64,000 nt of DNA. Origin: Niebla homalea (taxonomy: Eukaryota > Ascomycota > Lecanoromycetes > Lecanorales > Ramalinaceae). Shown one piece after another: positions 21,439-30,832 of the stretch. Under the pieces are notes generated by a model. That model was not told where the DNA came from, searched no databases, and was given only the letters and a program-made list of their open reading frames with translations. Position 1 is the stretch's first letter. The number at the start of each line of letters is the position of its first letter. The translations under genes and the position numbers were made by a program. The stretch is taken from assembly GCA_019925105.1 (NCBI GenBank), contig JAHGAU010000012.1, positions 744,001-808,000 of the forward strand, in the 5' to 3' direction.

Positions 21439-23130
21439 ATGGCTTTACGCTTGGAGGTCTTGCCATGTCTCCTGCTATCAGTAGCAGTATCAGCCGCTGG
21501 ACAGAGAGTCGCCGATGCACCTTTCTTCTTGAGTTTTGGTGGACTTTTTGGACTATGCATGGTTTTCTACTTGACTTACTGGTCTTACATCTACCCCTTC
21601 TACATATCACCCATGAGAGTCATCCCCACAGTGCCGGGTTTCCCGTTGTGGGGTCAGTTTCTCACCATCATCACTCATGAGGTCGGTGTCCCGAACCGTG
21701 AATGGCATCGAACACATGGACCCATTGTGCGCTATTTCTTTCCAATGGGCGCCGAACGCTTGTCCATAGCCGACGACAATGCTTTGACGCATATGTGCAT
21801 CAGGAATCCGTACAACTACCCCAAACCCGACAGGGCTAGGAAGTGGATGGTCCGCATTCTGGGCGAGGGCGTCCTCCTTGCAGAAGGCAATCCACATAAA
21901 CATCAGCGCAAGGCTCTGTCTTCCGGTTTCTCCATTCAAAGCATCAAAGCTCTGACTCCCATCTTCTGGCGTAAGGCGATGCTCCTCTCGAAGCTGTGGG
22001 AGCGCGACATGATCGCCGACCAATCAAACACTAAGCAGATCGAAGTCCTCGAATGGCTCAATCGCACGACGCTTGACATTATCGGTGAGGCCGGTTTTGG
22101 AACAGATCTAGACTCCTTGGAGAATCCGGAGACACCCATACGCGAAGCCTATCGCCTGTGTTTCGCCTTCGACTTTTTCTCTCGCATGCTCCACGGCTTG
22201 GCCGCCTTCATTCCCAACACGAAATATCTCCCGGCGAAGATGAACCGCGATATCCTTCAGGCGCGCAATATCATCATCAGCAAAGCCACGGAAATTGTAC
22301 GCCTGAAACACAAAGCCACGCATGCCAAGGACAAAGACATCATTGCTCTGATCGTCAAAGATAACATGAGACTCGAAGCTGCAGGCGAGCAAGGGCTCTC
22401 CTTTGAAACGATGCGGGATCAGGTGATGACCTTTCTCGGCGCCGGCCATGACACGACAGCGACAGGGGTGGCATGGACCTTGCATCTTCTCTCCACTCAC
22501 CCAGAGATGCAAGAACGGCTTCGGTCAGAGATCAAGCAACACTACCCTTACCTTTTCTCCAATGATGTCTACACCCGCAATGACATCGAACGGCTGACCA
22601 AGTCTGATGCCGACCATCTACCATATCTCGACAATATCTGCCGTGAATCTCTCCGTTACATTCCTCCGATCCCTATGACTGTGCGCGAAACAATCGACGC
22701 TGATACCTTGGGCGGCTACCACATCCCCGCAAAGACGACAGTCTATATACATTCCAATGCTATTCATCGCCTGCCTGATTTCTGGGGCGACAACGCCGAC
22801 GTCTTTGATCCGGACCGATGGGACAATCTACCCAAGGATCACACCCCCAATGCATTCATGACGTTCTTGCAAGGGCCCCGTGGATGCATCGGCCGAAAAT
22901 TCGCAGAAACCGAGATGAAGAGTCTAATTGTCTGCTTGTTGAGCATGTATCGGTTCGAAAGGGATATGAACGTGGCGGACCCAGAGGACTGGAAGATGTG
23001 GCGATTAGTGTTGAGGCCAAAAGATGGCATCCAGTGCAAGGTGACGATGTTGAATGTGGAGGAGAAGGAGTGCATTGTTGCAAAGGGGGACTCAGTAGAA
23101 GAGATTGAGGCGGTGGAGATAAAGGGTTAG
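21439..23130 (+). CDS. Cytochrome P450, CYP4-clan-like monooxygenase
   Basis: A single-exon gene of 563 aa. The ATG at 21439 precedes a leader and a membrane anchor (LFGLCMVFYLTYW). Signature elements are the I-helix FLGAGHDTTATG near residue 333-344, ExxR as ESLR (403-406), the PERF-like DPDRWDN, and the haem loop FLQGPRGCIG with Cys483, followed by RKFAETEMK. The pattern is that of fungal CYP4-clan enzymes that hydroxylate fatty acids or terpenoids. The sequence is unrelated in detail to the CYP52-like protein at 10.4 kb, so this is not a local duplication. No introns are needed. The substrate is unknown. Confidence 0.88.
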   Translation: MALRLEVLPCLLLSVAVSAAGQRVADAPFFLSFGGLFGLCMVFYLTYWSYIYPFYISPMRVIPTVPGFPLWGQFLTIITHEVGVPNREWHRTHGPIVRYFFPMGAERLSIADDNALTHMCIRNPYNYPKPDRARKWMVRILGEGVLLAEGNPHKHQRKALSSGFSIQSIKALTPIFWRKAMLLSKLWERDMIADQSNTKQIEVLEWLNRTTLDIIGEAGFGTDLDSLENPETPIREAYRLCFAFDFFSRMLHGLAAFIPNTKYLPAKMNRDILQARNIIISKATEIVRLKHKATHAKDKDIIALIVKDNMRLEAAGEQGLSFETMRDQVMTFLGAGHDTTATGVAWTLHLLSTHPEMQERLRSEIKQHYPYLFSNDVYTRNDIERLTKSDADHLPYLDNICRESLRYIPPIPMTVRETIDADTLGGYHIPAKTTVYIHSNAIHRLPDFWGDNADVFDPDRWDNLPKDHTPNAFMTFLQGPRGCIGRKFAETEMKSLIVCLLSMYRFERDMNVADPEDWKMWRLVLRPKDGIQCKVTMLNVEEKECIVAKGDSVEEIEAVEIKG

Positions 23131-23569
23131 AAGGACGGCAAATCAAAGTCTTTGAAGATCTAGATCGCTAGTTGTGATCGCAATATCTCAATATTGAAGC
23201 CCGAGGACTTCATTCCCAAGGCATCGAGAAGTTTGAATCTTTCTCTCAACATCTGTTGATTGTGACTCGGCCATCAATTGTGATCTTTCCTTTCACATCT
23301 CCGTGGTTTGAGGTGGTCTAAGGGAATCGCTGCCGACTATTTGAGGTTGGGAAGTAAATACGTGGAATGGTAGAGCGAAGAGCTGAATGGTGCTAGGCTT
23401 TTTCGGGCATCAGCAGGTCATTTTTTGGGTCCCTTGGTGCGTCATTTTGCCAAGCCTTCGCGCGCGTGCTCAAGCTTTCCTGTCCCTGTTTCTGTCAACG
23501 CTTCATCGAGAAATCTTTAAACAACCTCTTCTGCTCCGACACAAAGCTTCGAATCATAACTCATACATC
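23131..23569. other. Intergenic, promoter of the following gene
   Basis: About 440 bases between two genes on the same strand. A pyrimidine-rich tract lies shortly before the next start codon. Nothing else seen. Confidence 0.45.
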
Positions 23570-24285
23570 ATGGATCTCGTCAATCAACTCATGACCTTTA
23601 CGCTGGGCGTGGAGCCCAACAAGGAGGCTCTGCAAGGCCTTGCTAGTACCTTGAACAGCGCTGGTAAGACATCCCTCTTCTCAGGCCAGAAGTCCAAGGG
23701 ATACTGAAGTTTGTATCAGTACTCTCATTGTCCGACAAGCAAAAGGCCCTTTCCGACTACGCCGAAACTGTTGAAGGCCAAAAATTCGTCTCCGGCCCAT
23801 CGGCCCCCCAACCGCAACTCACCCAGCCACAAATCCAATACATCCAAGCAGCACCAACCCAGCAAGCCGCCAAAGCCCGTACAGCTAAGGTCTTACGCAA
23901 TCCCGTGGTATGGCAGATATCCGAGAAGCAGATGAAGGAGCTGCAATGGAAGCGCAAGCAATTGCTGCGCGCACGTGCCGCCGAGCTGGAGCGGAAGAAG
24001 AAGGAAAGGGCGAAGAGACCACCGCCTCCCAAACTAGGTCAGTCCAAGGCCACCTTGAGAAAGCAGGCGGAGCAGGAAAGGAAGGATGCCTTGGAACGGA
24101 TGAGGAACGATAGTGCTAAAGCACCTGCGCAAGCAGGCTCCGCAACGTCGCAGCAGAAGAAGGCGCCGGCAAAGCCATCGCCAGCCAAGGCGCCGGCTAA
24201 GGCACCGGCGAAACCGCAGACCAATGGTGCCAAGGCACCTGCAAAGCCGAAAGGTCAAAGGCCGGCAAAGCTGGATCTCAAATGA
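23570..24285 (+). CDS. Small Lys/Ala/Pro-rich protein of unknown function
   Basis: Exons 23570-23663 and 23720-24285 (intron 56 bases, GTAAGA...TATCAG) give 219 aa. I do not recognise the family. The N-terminal 50 residues are a non-repetitive, probably folded segment (start MDLVNQLMTFTLGVEP, then LSDKQKALSDYAE formed near the junction). The middle is a long charged helix with a probable coiled coil (residues about 95-160, with repeated Arg/Lys/Glu). The last 60 residues are an imperfect APAKAPAKP-type repeat with strong positive charge. This suggests a nucleic-acid- or ribosome-associated protein, but that is only inference from composition. The start codon is in a good context and the splice keeps the frame. 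Confidence 0.7.
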
Positions 24286-24803
24286 TTGTGGTACCGGATG
24301 GTGGAGATTCAGTTCAGGATGAGAAGGAGATGCATGTGCATGTGAGCCCGGACAGCTGTATAATATCTCGTGAGCTTTTGCTGTATGCACTTTGCAATCC
24401 TCATCTAGCTTCACTGCAATCTAGATGCTGTACATTGGCAGGATTCGAAGTTGTATTGCCGATATCGTGTATGCACGTAATATCAATTCCTGACTTCCGC
24501 TTTCTCGGGGTCAGGGTCCTGGTTGATCGTCAAGATAATTTATAATTTGTCTGGTGCCTTACAAGGCATGCACAGTCATCCGGGAACCAACCCGGTGGTG
24601 GTGGTCTTAACAGATTTAGATCGTGCGATTTAGTGCGGGGGACACGGGCATTGTGGAGCGTCGAAAGTCTCCCAAGAAGTACCATATGGCTCAGCATCAT
24701 CATCATCGTTGCCGTCAAATCCCTTCGTCATTCATATTTTCACATGGCTTGGGAAAAGTACTTTCCTGGATAATTCAGATCCATCAGATCCTCGAATTAC
24801 GTC
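24286..24803. promoter_or_regulatory. Catalase upstream region
   Basis: About 520 bases between the previous stop and the catalase ATG. It should hold the catalase promoter and the previous terminator. No confident stress-response element was seen by eye. Confidence 0.4.
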
Positions 24804-26549
24804 ATGGTAGCTAATGATCAAGCCACGGGCACGCTCCGATACAGTGAGAAGCCTATTTACACTACATCTAACGGCTGTCCAATGTAAATAATGGCCTCAT
24901 GCCTCATCCTCCCACCGCCACCCTCCAAAGTTAATGCTAACGGCAAGATGGCAGCAACGATCCAGAATCATCCCAACGGGTGGGTCAGAATGGCCCGCTT
25001 CTCCTCCAAGATTTCCATCTCATCGATCTGCTGGCGCATTTTGACCGAGAAAGGATACCGGAAAGAGTAGTGCATGCAAAAGGTGCCGGCGCATATGGTG
25101 ACTTCGAGGTCCTGGATGACATCAGTGACCTGGTACGGCCGCCTCCCATCAGCTTGACATGACGCAGACACTTACAGCCGCCAGACCTCGTGTGACATGC
25201 TCACCGGCGTGGGCAAGAAGACCAAATGCGTCGCTCGCTTCTCCACCGTGGGAGGCGAAAAAGGCTCGCCAGACTCGGCCAGAGATCCGAGAGGTTTCTC
25301 CCTCAAATTCTATACCGAAGAAGGCAATTGGGATTGGGTCTTCAACAACACTCCCATCTTCTTTCTTCGCGACCCATCAAAATTCCCCATCTTTATCCAT
25401 ACCCAGAAGAGGAATCCCCAGACCAACCTCAAAGATGCGACCATGTGTGTTCAGATCCAATGCCCTTCCCTTCAAAACCAAGTTTGACTCCTCTCTAGGT
25501 TCTGGGATTACCTCTCCACTCACCAAGAGTCCGCGCATCAAGTCATGCAGCTCTTTTCCGATCGCGGAACCCCTTACTCATATCGTCACATGAACGGCTA
25601 CTCCGGTCACACATATAAGCTCACCAAACCTGACGGCACCTTCCACTACGTCCAATTTCACTGCAAGACCGACCAAGGTAGCAAGACTTTCACCAATACC
25701 GAAGCTGGCCACATGGCCGCCGAGAATCCTGACTGGCATACCCAAGACCTCTTCGATAGCATCCAGAACGGCGAATCTCCCTCCTGGACCTGCTACCTCC
25801 AGGTCCTCTCCCCCGAACAAGCCGAGAAATTCCGCTGGAACATTTTCGATCTCACCAAGGTCTGGCCGCAAAAAGAGGTACCCCTCCGCCGCTTTGGCAA
25901 ATTCACGCTGAACCGCAACTGCGAGAACTACTTCGCCGAGATCGAACAGGTTGCCTTCTCCCCCTCCCACATGGTCCCGGGCGTCGAACCCTCCGCCGAC
26001 CCCGTCCTCCAATCCCGCCTCTTCTCCTACCCCGACACCCACCGCCACCGCTTGGGCGTCAATTACCAGCAAATTCCCGTCAATCAGCCGCTCCGCGCCT
26101 TCAACCCTTATCAACGCGACGGCATCATGGCCGTCAATGGCAACTACGGCGCCAACCCCAACTATCCCTCTACCTATCGCAACATGACCTACAAGCCCGT
26201 CAAGCCGTCGCAGGAGCACGAGAGATGGGCGGGCGCGGCAGTGGCGCAGCAATTGCCCGTCAGCGAGGAGGACTTTGTCCAGCCGGGTATGCTGTGGGAG
26301 GTGCTGGGGAAGCAACCGGGGCAGCAAGATAATTTTGTGGGAAATGTGGCGGGGCATCTGAGCGGCGCCAAGGAGGCCGTGAGGAGGCGGACGTACGACA
26401 TGTTTGGCAAGATTGACGGGGAGTTGGGGAGGCGGATCGAGATGGAGACGGAGAAGCTGGCGCCGCATCCGCAGAGCCAGGCGAAGGGGAGTGCGGAGCC
26501 TCGGTTCGAGGTGGAAGCGAGTCGTGGCATGGGGATAGAAGTGCTGTAG
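24804..26549 (+). CDS. Haem catalase, small-subunit type
   Basis: Four exons, 24804-24883, 24955-25132, 25185-25444 and 25499-26549, give 522 aa with introns of 71, 52 and 54 bases. It decomposes hydrogen peroxide. The N-terminus [19 protein letters not shown] is restored across intron 1. The active-site signature [15 protein letters not shown] places the catalytic His at 67, and the proximal haem-ligand motif [14 protein letters not shown] places Tyr at 350. The core is well conserved and the length fits the ~500-aa small-subunit class. The C-terminus ends EVL, not an SKL-like peroxisomal signal, so a cytosolic enzyme is more likely. The first exon was found from the SNGCP motif upstream of a canonical GT and a branch-like gctaac. 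The acceptor of intron 2 (GCCAG at 25184) was chosen because nearer CAGs introduce a stop. Confidence 0.95.
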
Positions 26550-27181
26550 GAAGAGCGACGTGAAGATGGAGAATCCAGGGCAAATCACGATTTTGGTGGT
26601 CCATGCTGGTGAATCTGTCCGCGCAGACCAGCTGCTCTGATTCGAGGCTGTGGTGGTTGCAAAAATGTAAATGCTGATATCCCGAATCCTACAAGATATC
26701 GCCTCAGCCGCTGTGACATGTATGTACGTACTTCAGGCTAACAGATAATTGAAACTCCAGAGAAACATCCTCGCAGCGAGCTGTGGAATGCTTGGGTTCA
26801 ATCTGATTGACCATTTTGAGTCACTATTGTTCTATCATGTTCCTTTGTGCGGCGGCTAGGCCCCAAAGACACTGCCTTCGTTTAGACACTGGCTTCGCAG
26901 ATTGGTGGCCTGCTCCCACTTTCCCGTCCGGCGTTACGTACAGCATGGGATTTCCCAGTCCAGGCTCTCCAAGAATCCTCCTTGCGGTCTTGTCAGATCC
27001 ACTCAGGATGACCGACCGCCGTGTTCTTCACCTCTTCCACCTCTCTCCCCAACGGATTCTCCTCAAGTGGTAGTACTAAAGACAATCGTGGAAAGGGAAA
27101 AAAATTCTGAGCCGCCCCACCCCACCCCCTTCTTTCCTTCTAAAAAAAAAAAAAAAAAAAAAAGACCGATCGAATCACCGC
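26550..27181. other. Convergent 3' region with poly-A tract
   Basis: About 630 bases between the catalase stop and the RER1 stop. Apart from an A-run near 27142-27163 nothing is seen. It should contain the two 3' untranslated regions. Confidence 0.5.
27142..27163. repeat. Poly-A homopolymer tract (about 22 bases)
   Basis: A run of about 22 A on the + strand, which is poly-T just downstream of the RER1 stop codon on the minus strand. It may lie in the RER1 3' untranslated region and is a likely site of length polymorphism or sequencing error. Confidence 0.85.
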
Positions 27182-27948
27182 TCAGTGGCCGGCGCGCGAA
27201 TTATACCTCGTCTTCCCGATCGAAAAGGGCACGTAGCGGTACTTGATCATGTGCTGGATCTGCCGCCTCATGGTCAAGCCGAAGAGGATGATGAAGTAGA
27301 CGACCAGCACGGGCCAGAAGACGGGCACGTTGAAGATCTCGCTCCAGCTGCAGAGGAAGGCCAGGGTGATGGCCCGCGTGGCCGAGTGCCAGAACTTGAA
27401 CTCGGGCAGGCGCCGGATGAAGGGGCGGAATTCCTCCTCGGACTTGGTGGGCAGCGTCGGTTCGCCGCCGTCCTCGAGGGATTCGTCCTGCGTGAGGGAG
27501 GGGTCGAATTTGGGTTGGAGGAAGGCAAGGAAGAGGTTGAGGAGGTAGATGCCGAGGGTGTAGCAGACTGGAGATGAGGTTAGCGGGGCGGTGTTGTGGG
27601 AGCTTTGAGGATGGGTAGGGAGAAGGGGGGAGGGCGCTTCCTGTAGTCGCAAGAGCATCGAGGGCTGGGAAGCTGCTGATCGAGAACGGGAGATGATCCT
27701 TACCGATATACCAGCCCTGGGCATACAATATGCGGGCGAAGAAGAGGGCGAGCAATACCGCTGTGCCTATCCAGCGGTATGCTTTGTATGGGGTGGATTT
27801 GTCGAGATAGGTCTGATATATCTGGCGCACGGAACTCGTCAGCCGCAGATATTCACTGACACTATATCTAATGAGGCCATACCCTGGTGAACTTGGATGT
27901 CTGCGCGCTCACTGCAGCAAAAGGAGTGTCGGGTTCTGGGGCATCCAT
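27182..27948 (-). CDS. RER1: Rer1, retrieval receptor for ER membrane proteins
   Basis: Exons (complement) 27182-27567, 27704-27821 and 27883-27948 give 189 aa, the expected length. Rer1 cycles between Golgi and ER and returns escaped membrane proteins by COPI transport. The first exon supplies [10 protein letters not shown] and the sequence [19 protein letters not shown] forms across intron 1; [17 protein letters not shown] forms across intron 2. Conserved landmarks are [15 protein letters not shown], the four hydrophobic segments and [16 protein letters not shown] near the end. Introns are 61 and 136 bases. It is divergent from the enoyl-CoA hydratase gene. Confidence 0.96.
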
Positions 27949-28280
27949 GATGGGAGGTTCCTTTGCTGGCGCCAAACGCCGATCTCTCGGATTCACTTCA
28001 GCAGATATCGGCTCCCAATTCGCTGCGTGAGCAATTCTTTGCGCTTGGTCTATTGATGTGGTGATCGTAGCAATCGCATTTGTTGACTTGCCAGGCTGAA
28101 GTCAAGGTGTCCCCCAAAATAATTCACCTAGAAATTCCAGACTCCCGAATGGACGAATGGAGTGAATTACAGCCCTAGCATCAAACCTTTTTGGGTCGGA
28201 CCGAGGTGCTCGAAAGTCGAGAGCTCATCCTCTCCAACTCCCCAGCACTCCTTCTCCGCTATCCACCTCACTCTACCAGT
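27949..28280. promoter_or_regulatory. Divergent promoter region between RER1 and enoyl-CoA hydratase
   Basis: A 332-base space between two divergent start codons. It must carry both promoters; no specific site could be assigned. Confidence 0.45.
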
Positions 28281-29349
28281 ATGGCTGCACCGAGGTGTGT
28301 GTTGCGGCCATTGGCAGCTCCATACCTCAGATCTACTCTACCAAGAATCACGAGACACTACTCAGCGGCGACATCCTCAATATATGAGAACATTCTGGTG
28401 GACTCTTCGACACCGGGTGTTGGCCTTAGTACGTCTGCACCGTGCCAATGCTTCCCGTTCATATCGAATGACCGCTCACTAATGACAGCATCCTCGCTCC
28501 AGTCACTCTCAACCGACCTCGAGCCTTGAACGCTCTATCATCCGCGCTGTTCGCCGAATTGAACAAGGCTCTCAACGAATTCGACGATGATAGCAGAACC
28601 GGCGCCATTGTGCTTACTGGCAGTGAGAAGGCATTCGCGGGTAAGACGACTCTAACCAGGCCTTCTGTGTGTCGGCTAATCGATGATGCAAATCCTACAG
28701 CGGGCGCTGACATCAAGGAGATGAAAGACCTCACGTTCTCCGACGCTACCAACACCAACTTCATCGCCTCCTGGTCCTCCACCATCCCTTACATCCGCAA
28801 ACCCATCATCGCTGCAGTGAACGGACATGCCCACGGCGGCGGCTGCGAGCTCGCGCTCATGGCGGACATCATCTACTGCTCTTCCGCCGCCCAATTCTCG
28901 CAGCCGGAGGTGAAGCTGGGCATCATCCCCGGTGCAGGTGGTAGTCAGAGGCTCACAAACATCATTGGGAAGAGTCGGGCCATGGATCTCATCTTGACGG
29001 GGAGAACTTTCAGCGGAGTGGAGGCGGAGAACTGGGGCGTGGCAGCGAGGCGCTTCGACAGTGCGGAGGAGTGCGTGAACGGGGCGGTGGATACGGCGGG
29101 TAAAATAGCGGGGATGTCAAGGGTAGCTATACGTGCGGCCAAGGAGGTGGTGAACAAGAGCCAAGACCTGGGATTGAGGGAAGGGGTAGAGTATGAGAGA
29201 AAGACGTTCCATGGCTTGTTCGGGAGCAAGGATCAGAAGATAGGTACGTGCTTGAATTGTTTTGGCAGCGCTTACTGGTCACTAATAACGCTTGATCAGG
29301 CATGGACGCTTTCACAAAGAAGGAAAAGCCACAATGGACAAATGAATGA
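28281..29349 (+). CDS. Mitochondrial enoyl-CoA hydratase (crotonase family)
   Basis: Exons 28281-28428, 28503-28640, 28701-29243 and 29300-29349 give 292 aa with introns of 74, 60 and 56 bases. The enzyme hydrates trans-2-enoyl-CoA in beta-oxidation. The N-terminus is Arg/Ser/Ala-rich without acids up to residue 34 (a mitochondrial targeting peptide). ITLNRPRALNALSS forms across intron 1 and KAFAAGADIKEM across intron 2, which provides the first oxyanion-hole segment. The second is HGGGCELALMADI. The catalytic Glu region PEVKLGIIPGAGG is present, and the ending KKEKPQWTNE after intron 3 is the usual one for ECHS1-type enzymes. It is convergent with the SDR gene, with only 30 bases between stops. 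Confidence 0.95.
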
Positions 29350-29379
29350 CTCTTATTCCCATCCTAACACCCACATGAC

Positions 29380-30393
29380 TTACAAGACCAACCTCACCTT
29401 CAGCTTTTCCCCTTTCACTATCTCCTCCTCCTTCGCCATCAATTCCGGCATATCCCATGTGCAATTGATATACCTCCCCGCCAACCACTCCCTCTTCTCC
29501 TTGGTCAGATACACTAAGGTATCACCACAGATCTCCGTCGTCTCCACAAATATAAACTTCAACTCCTCGGGCGGCTCCCCCCCACCCAAAATATCCGTGC
29601 CAGGCACATTCCCCGGATGCACCGAGTACGCCAACAGCCCTTCCTTCCCATACTCGGCGTCCAAAAACTCCATCAACCGCAGCGTCGCCAGCTTGGAGGT
29701 CTGATAGCCGCTCAACCCAGGTCCACGCAGGTGCGCGCCGACGCTCGAAATGGCGATGAAGGTCTTGTCCTGCCCTCCTCCTCCTCCTCCTTCTCCTCCT
29801 CCTTCTCCTCCTCCTTCTCCTCCTCCTTCTCCTCCTCCTCCTCCTGCTGCCAGCAGCAACGGCACAAAAGATCTCGCCACGAGATGCAGGCCCTTGATAT
29901 TGACCTCCCAGTTCCGCCACCAGGCGTCCGGATCGCCCTCGACCACCGTCCCGCGCGAGAGCACGCCCGCGTTGTGGATGACAATGTCCAACCGCCCGCC
30001 GAACCGGGCCGACACCTCCTTCGCCCCGGCCTCCACGCTGGCGCGGTCGGTGCTGTCGAGTTCGATGGCGAGGATCTGCGGGTCAGCAGCAGCAGCAGCA
30101 GCAGCAGGAGGTCGTTTCGCCTCCGCGGCGGCGGGTCGCATTTCCCGGATCGTGCTGGAGAGGTCGGAGCGCGCGGCGATGGCGATGCGGGAGGCTCCTG
30201 CGCGGGCGTAGGAGACCGCGATGGCTTTGCCGATGCCCTTGGAGGCGCCCACGATGAGGACGGATTTCCCCGAGAGGTTGGCGGTGAGGGGCGAGATGGC
30301 GGGGTAGGTGTCGCTGTGGACGAGCTTCGTGGTCGTGTAGTCGCCTGGTCCGGCGAGGGGGTTGGGGCGCGGGTCGGTGGGAGAGGGAGGCAT
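29380..30393 (-). CDS. Short-chain dehydrogenase/reductase with repeat-encoded Gly insert
   Basis: A single-exon SDR of 337 aa (ATG at 30393). The Rossmann motif GASKGIG is at residues 49-55, HNAG at about 140-143, the catalytic Ser in ISSVGA near 216 and YQTSK (Tyr230, Lys234). Preference for NADP is suggested by AARS after beta-2 but not proven. Two low-complexity inserts are notable: a run of eight Ala near 97-104 encoded by a CAG/CTG-type repeat, and a Gly/Glu run (residues about 184-207, GGGE units) encoded by a 12-bp repeat. The latter falls in the loop before the strand with the catalytic Ser, where SDRs normally have only a few residues, so the active-site fold should survive. The substrate is unknown. 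Confidence 0.85.
   Translation of the reverse strand: MPPSPTDPRPNPLAGPGDYTTTKLVHSDTYPAISPLTANLSGKSVLIVGASKGIGKAIAVSYARAGASRIAIAARSDLSSTIREMRPAAAEAKRPPAAAAAAADPQILAIELDSTDRASVEAGAKEVSARFGGRLDIVIHNAGVLSRGTVVEGDPDAWWRNWEVNIKGLHLVARSFVPLLLAAGGGGGEGGGEGGGEGGGEGGGGGGQDKTFIAISSVGAHLRGPGLSGYQTSKLATLRLMEFLDAEYGKEGLLAYSVHPGNVPGTDILGGGEPPEELKFIFVETTEICGDTLVYLTKEKREWLAGRYINCTWDMPELMAKEEEIVKGEKLKVRLVL
29775..29846. repeat. 12-bp coding minisatellite (ctcctcctcctt) inside the SDR gene
   Basis: About five imperfect copies of a 12-bp pyrimidine-rich unit on the + strand. On the coding (minus) strand they encode Gly-Gly-Gly-Glu units. Because the unit is a multiple of three, copy-number change keeps the reading frame. 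Confidence 0.9.
30084..30107. repeat. CAG/CTG trinucleotide run encoding poly-Ala in the SDR gene
   Basis: About eight agc/cag triplets on the + strand, read as Ala codons on the minus strand within the SDR coding sequence. Confidence 0.85.
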
Positions 30394-30832
30394 ATCGAGC
30401 AATATGGATCAAATGGGACTTTCGCTGGCAGTATGTGGTGACTGGCTTTAGGGGATCAGAGGTAAGTGGTGGAGCAGTTTGTGACGCAAGACTGAAGAGT
30501 GACACGACCTCGCTTAACGCAAAAAGATTTAGTATACTGATGCATTATTAAGCCGCGTCAAGATCGAGCGCACAATGATGCAACGATTTAACAGATCGCT
30601 GGGCAGAGATGTCATTCGGCACGCGCTGCGGAGTTAAGATCGTCAGCTTTGGCACAGAAGGGCCACGCTCGCCATATTGAGAGGACCCATTAAGCAGTAA
30701 TTGTCTAGCCATTATCGGTTCATTAGCTATCAATCATTCACATATCAGGCCCCCTGTATTGGGTAGCCTGCTCCATCCGATGCCGGAAACCTAAAAGGTG
30801 GCAAGTCAAGCATCGTCGCTTGTTTCTCCCAG
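30394..30832. other. Intergenic upstream of the SDR gene
   Basis: About 440 bases between the SDR start codon and the stop of the RIB7-fusion gene, both on the minus strand. It holds the SDR promoter and the 3' region of the fusion gene; no element recognised. Confidence 0.45.

Noticed and set aside
25578..26588. 336-codon open frame antisense to catalase
   Set aside because: It is the mirror of a GC-rich, strongly conserved coding exon, with low-complexity His/Arg/Val/Gly content. Catalase is certain on the + strand.
29617..30441. 274-codon open frame antisense to the SDR gene
   Set aside because: Composition is poly-Ser and Gly runs from the repeats; no domain, and the opposite strand has clear SDR motifs.
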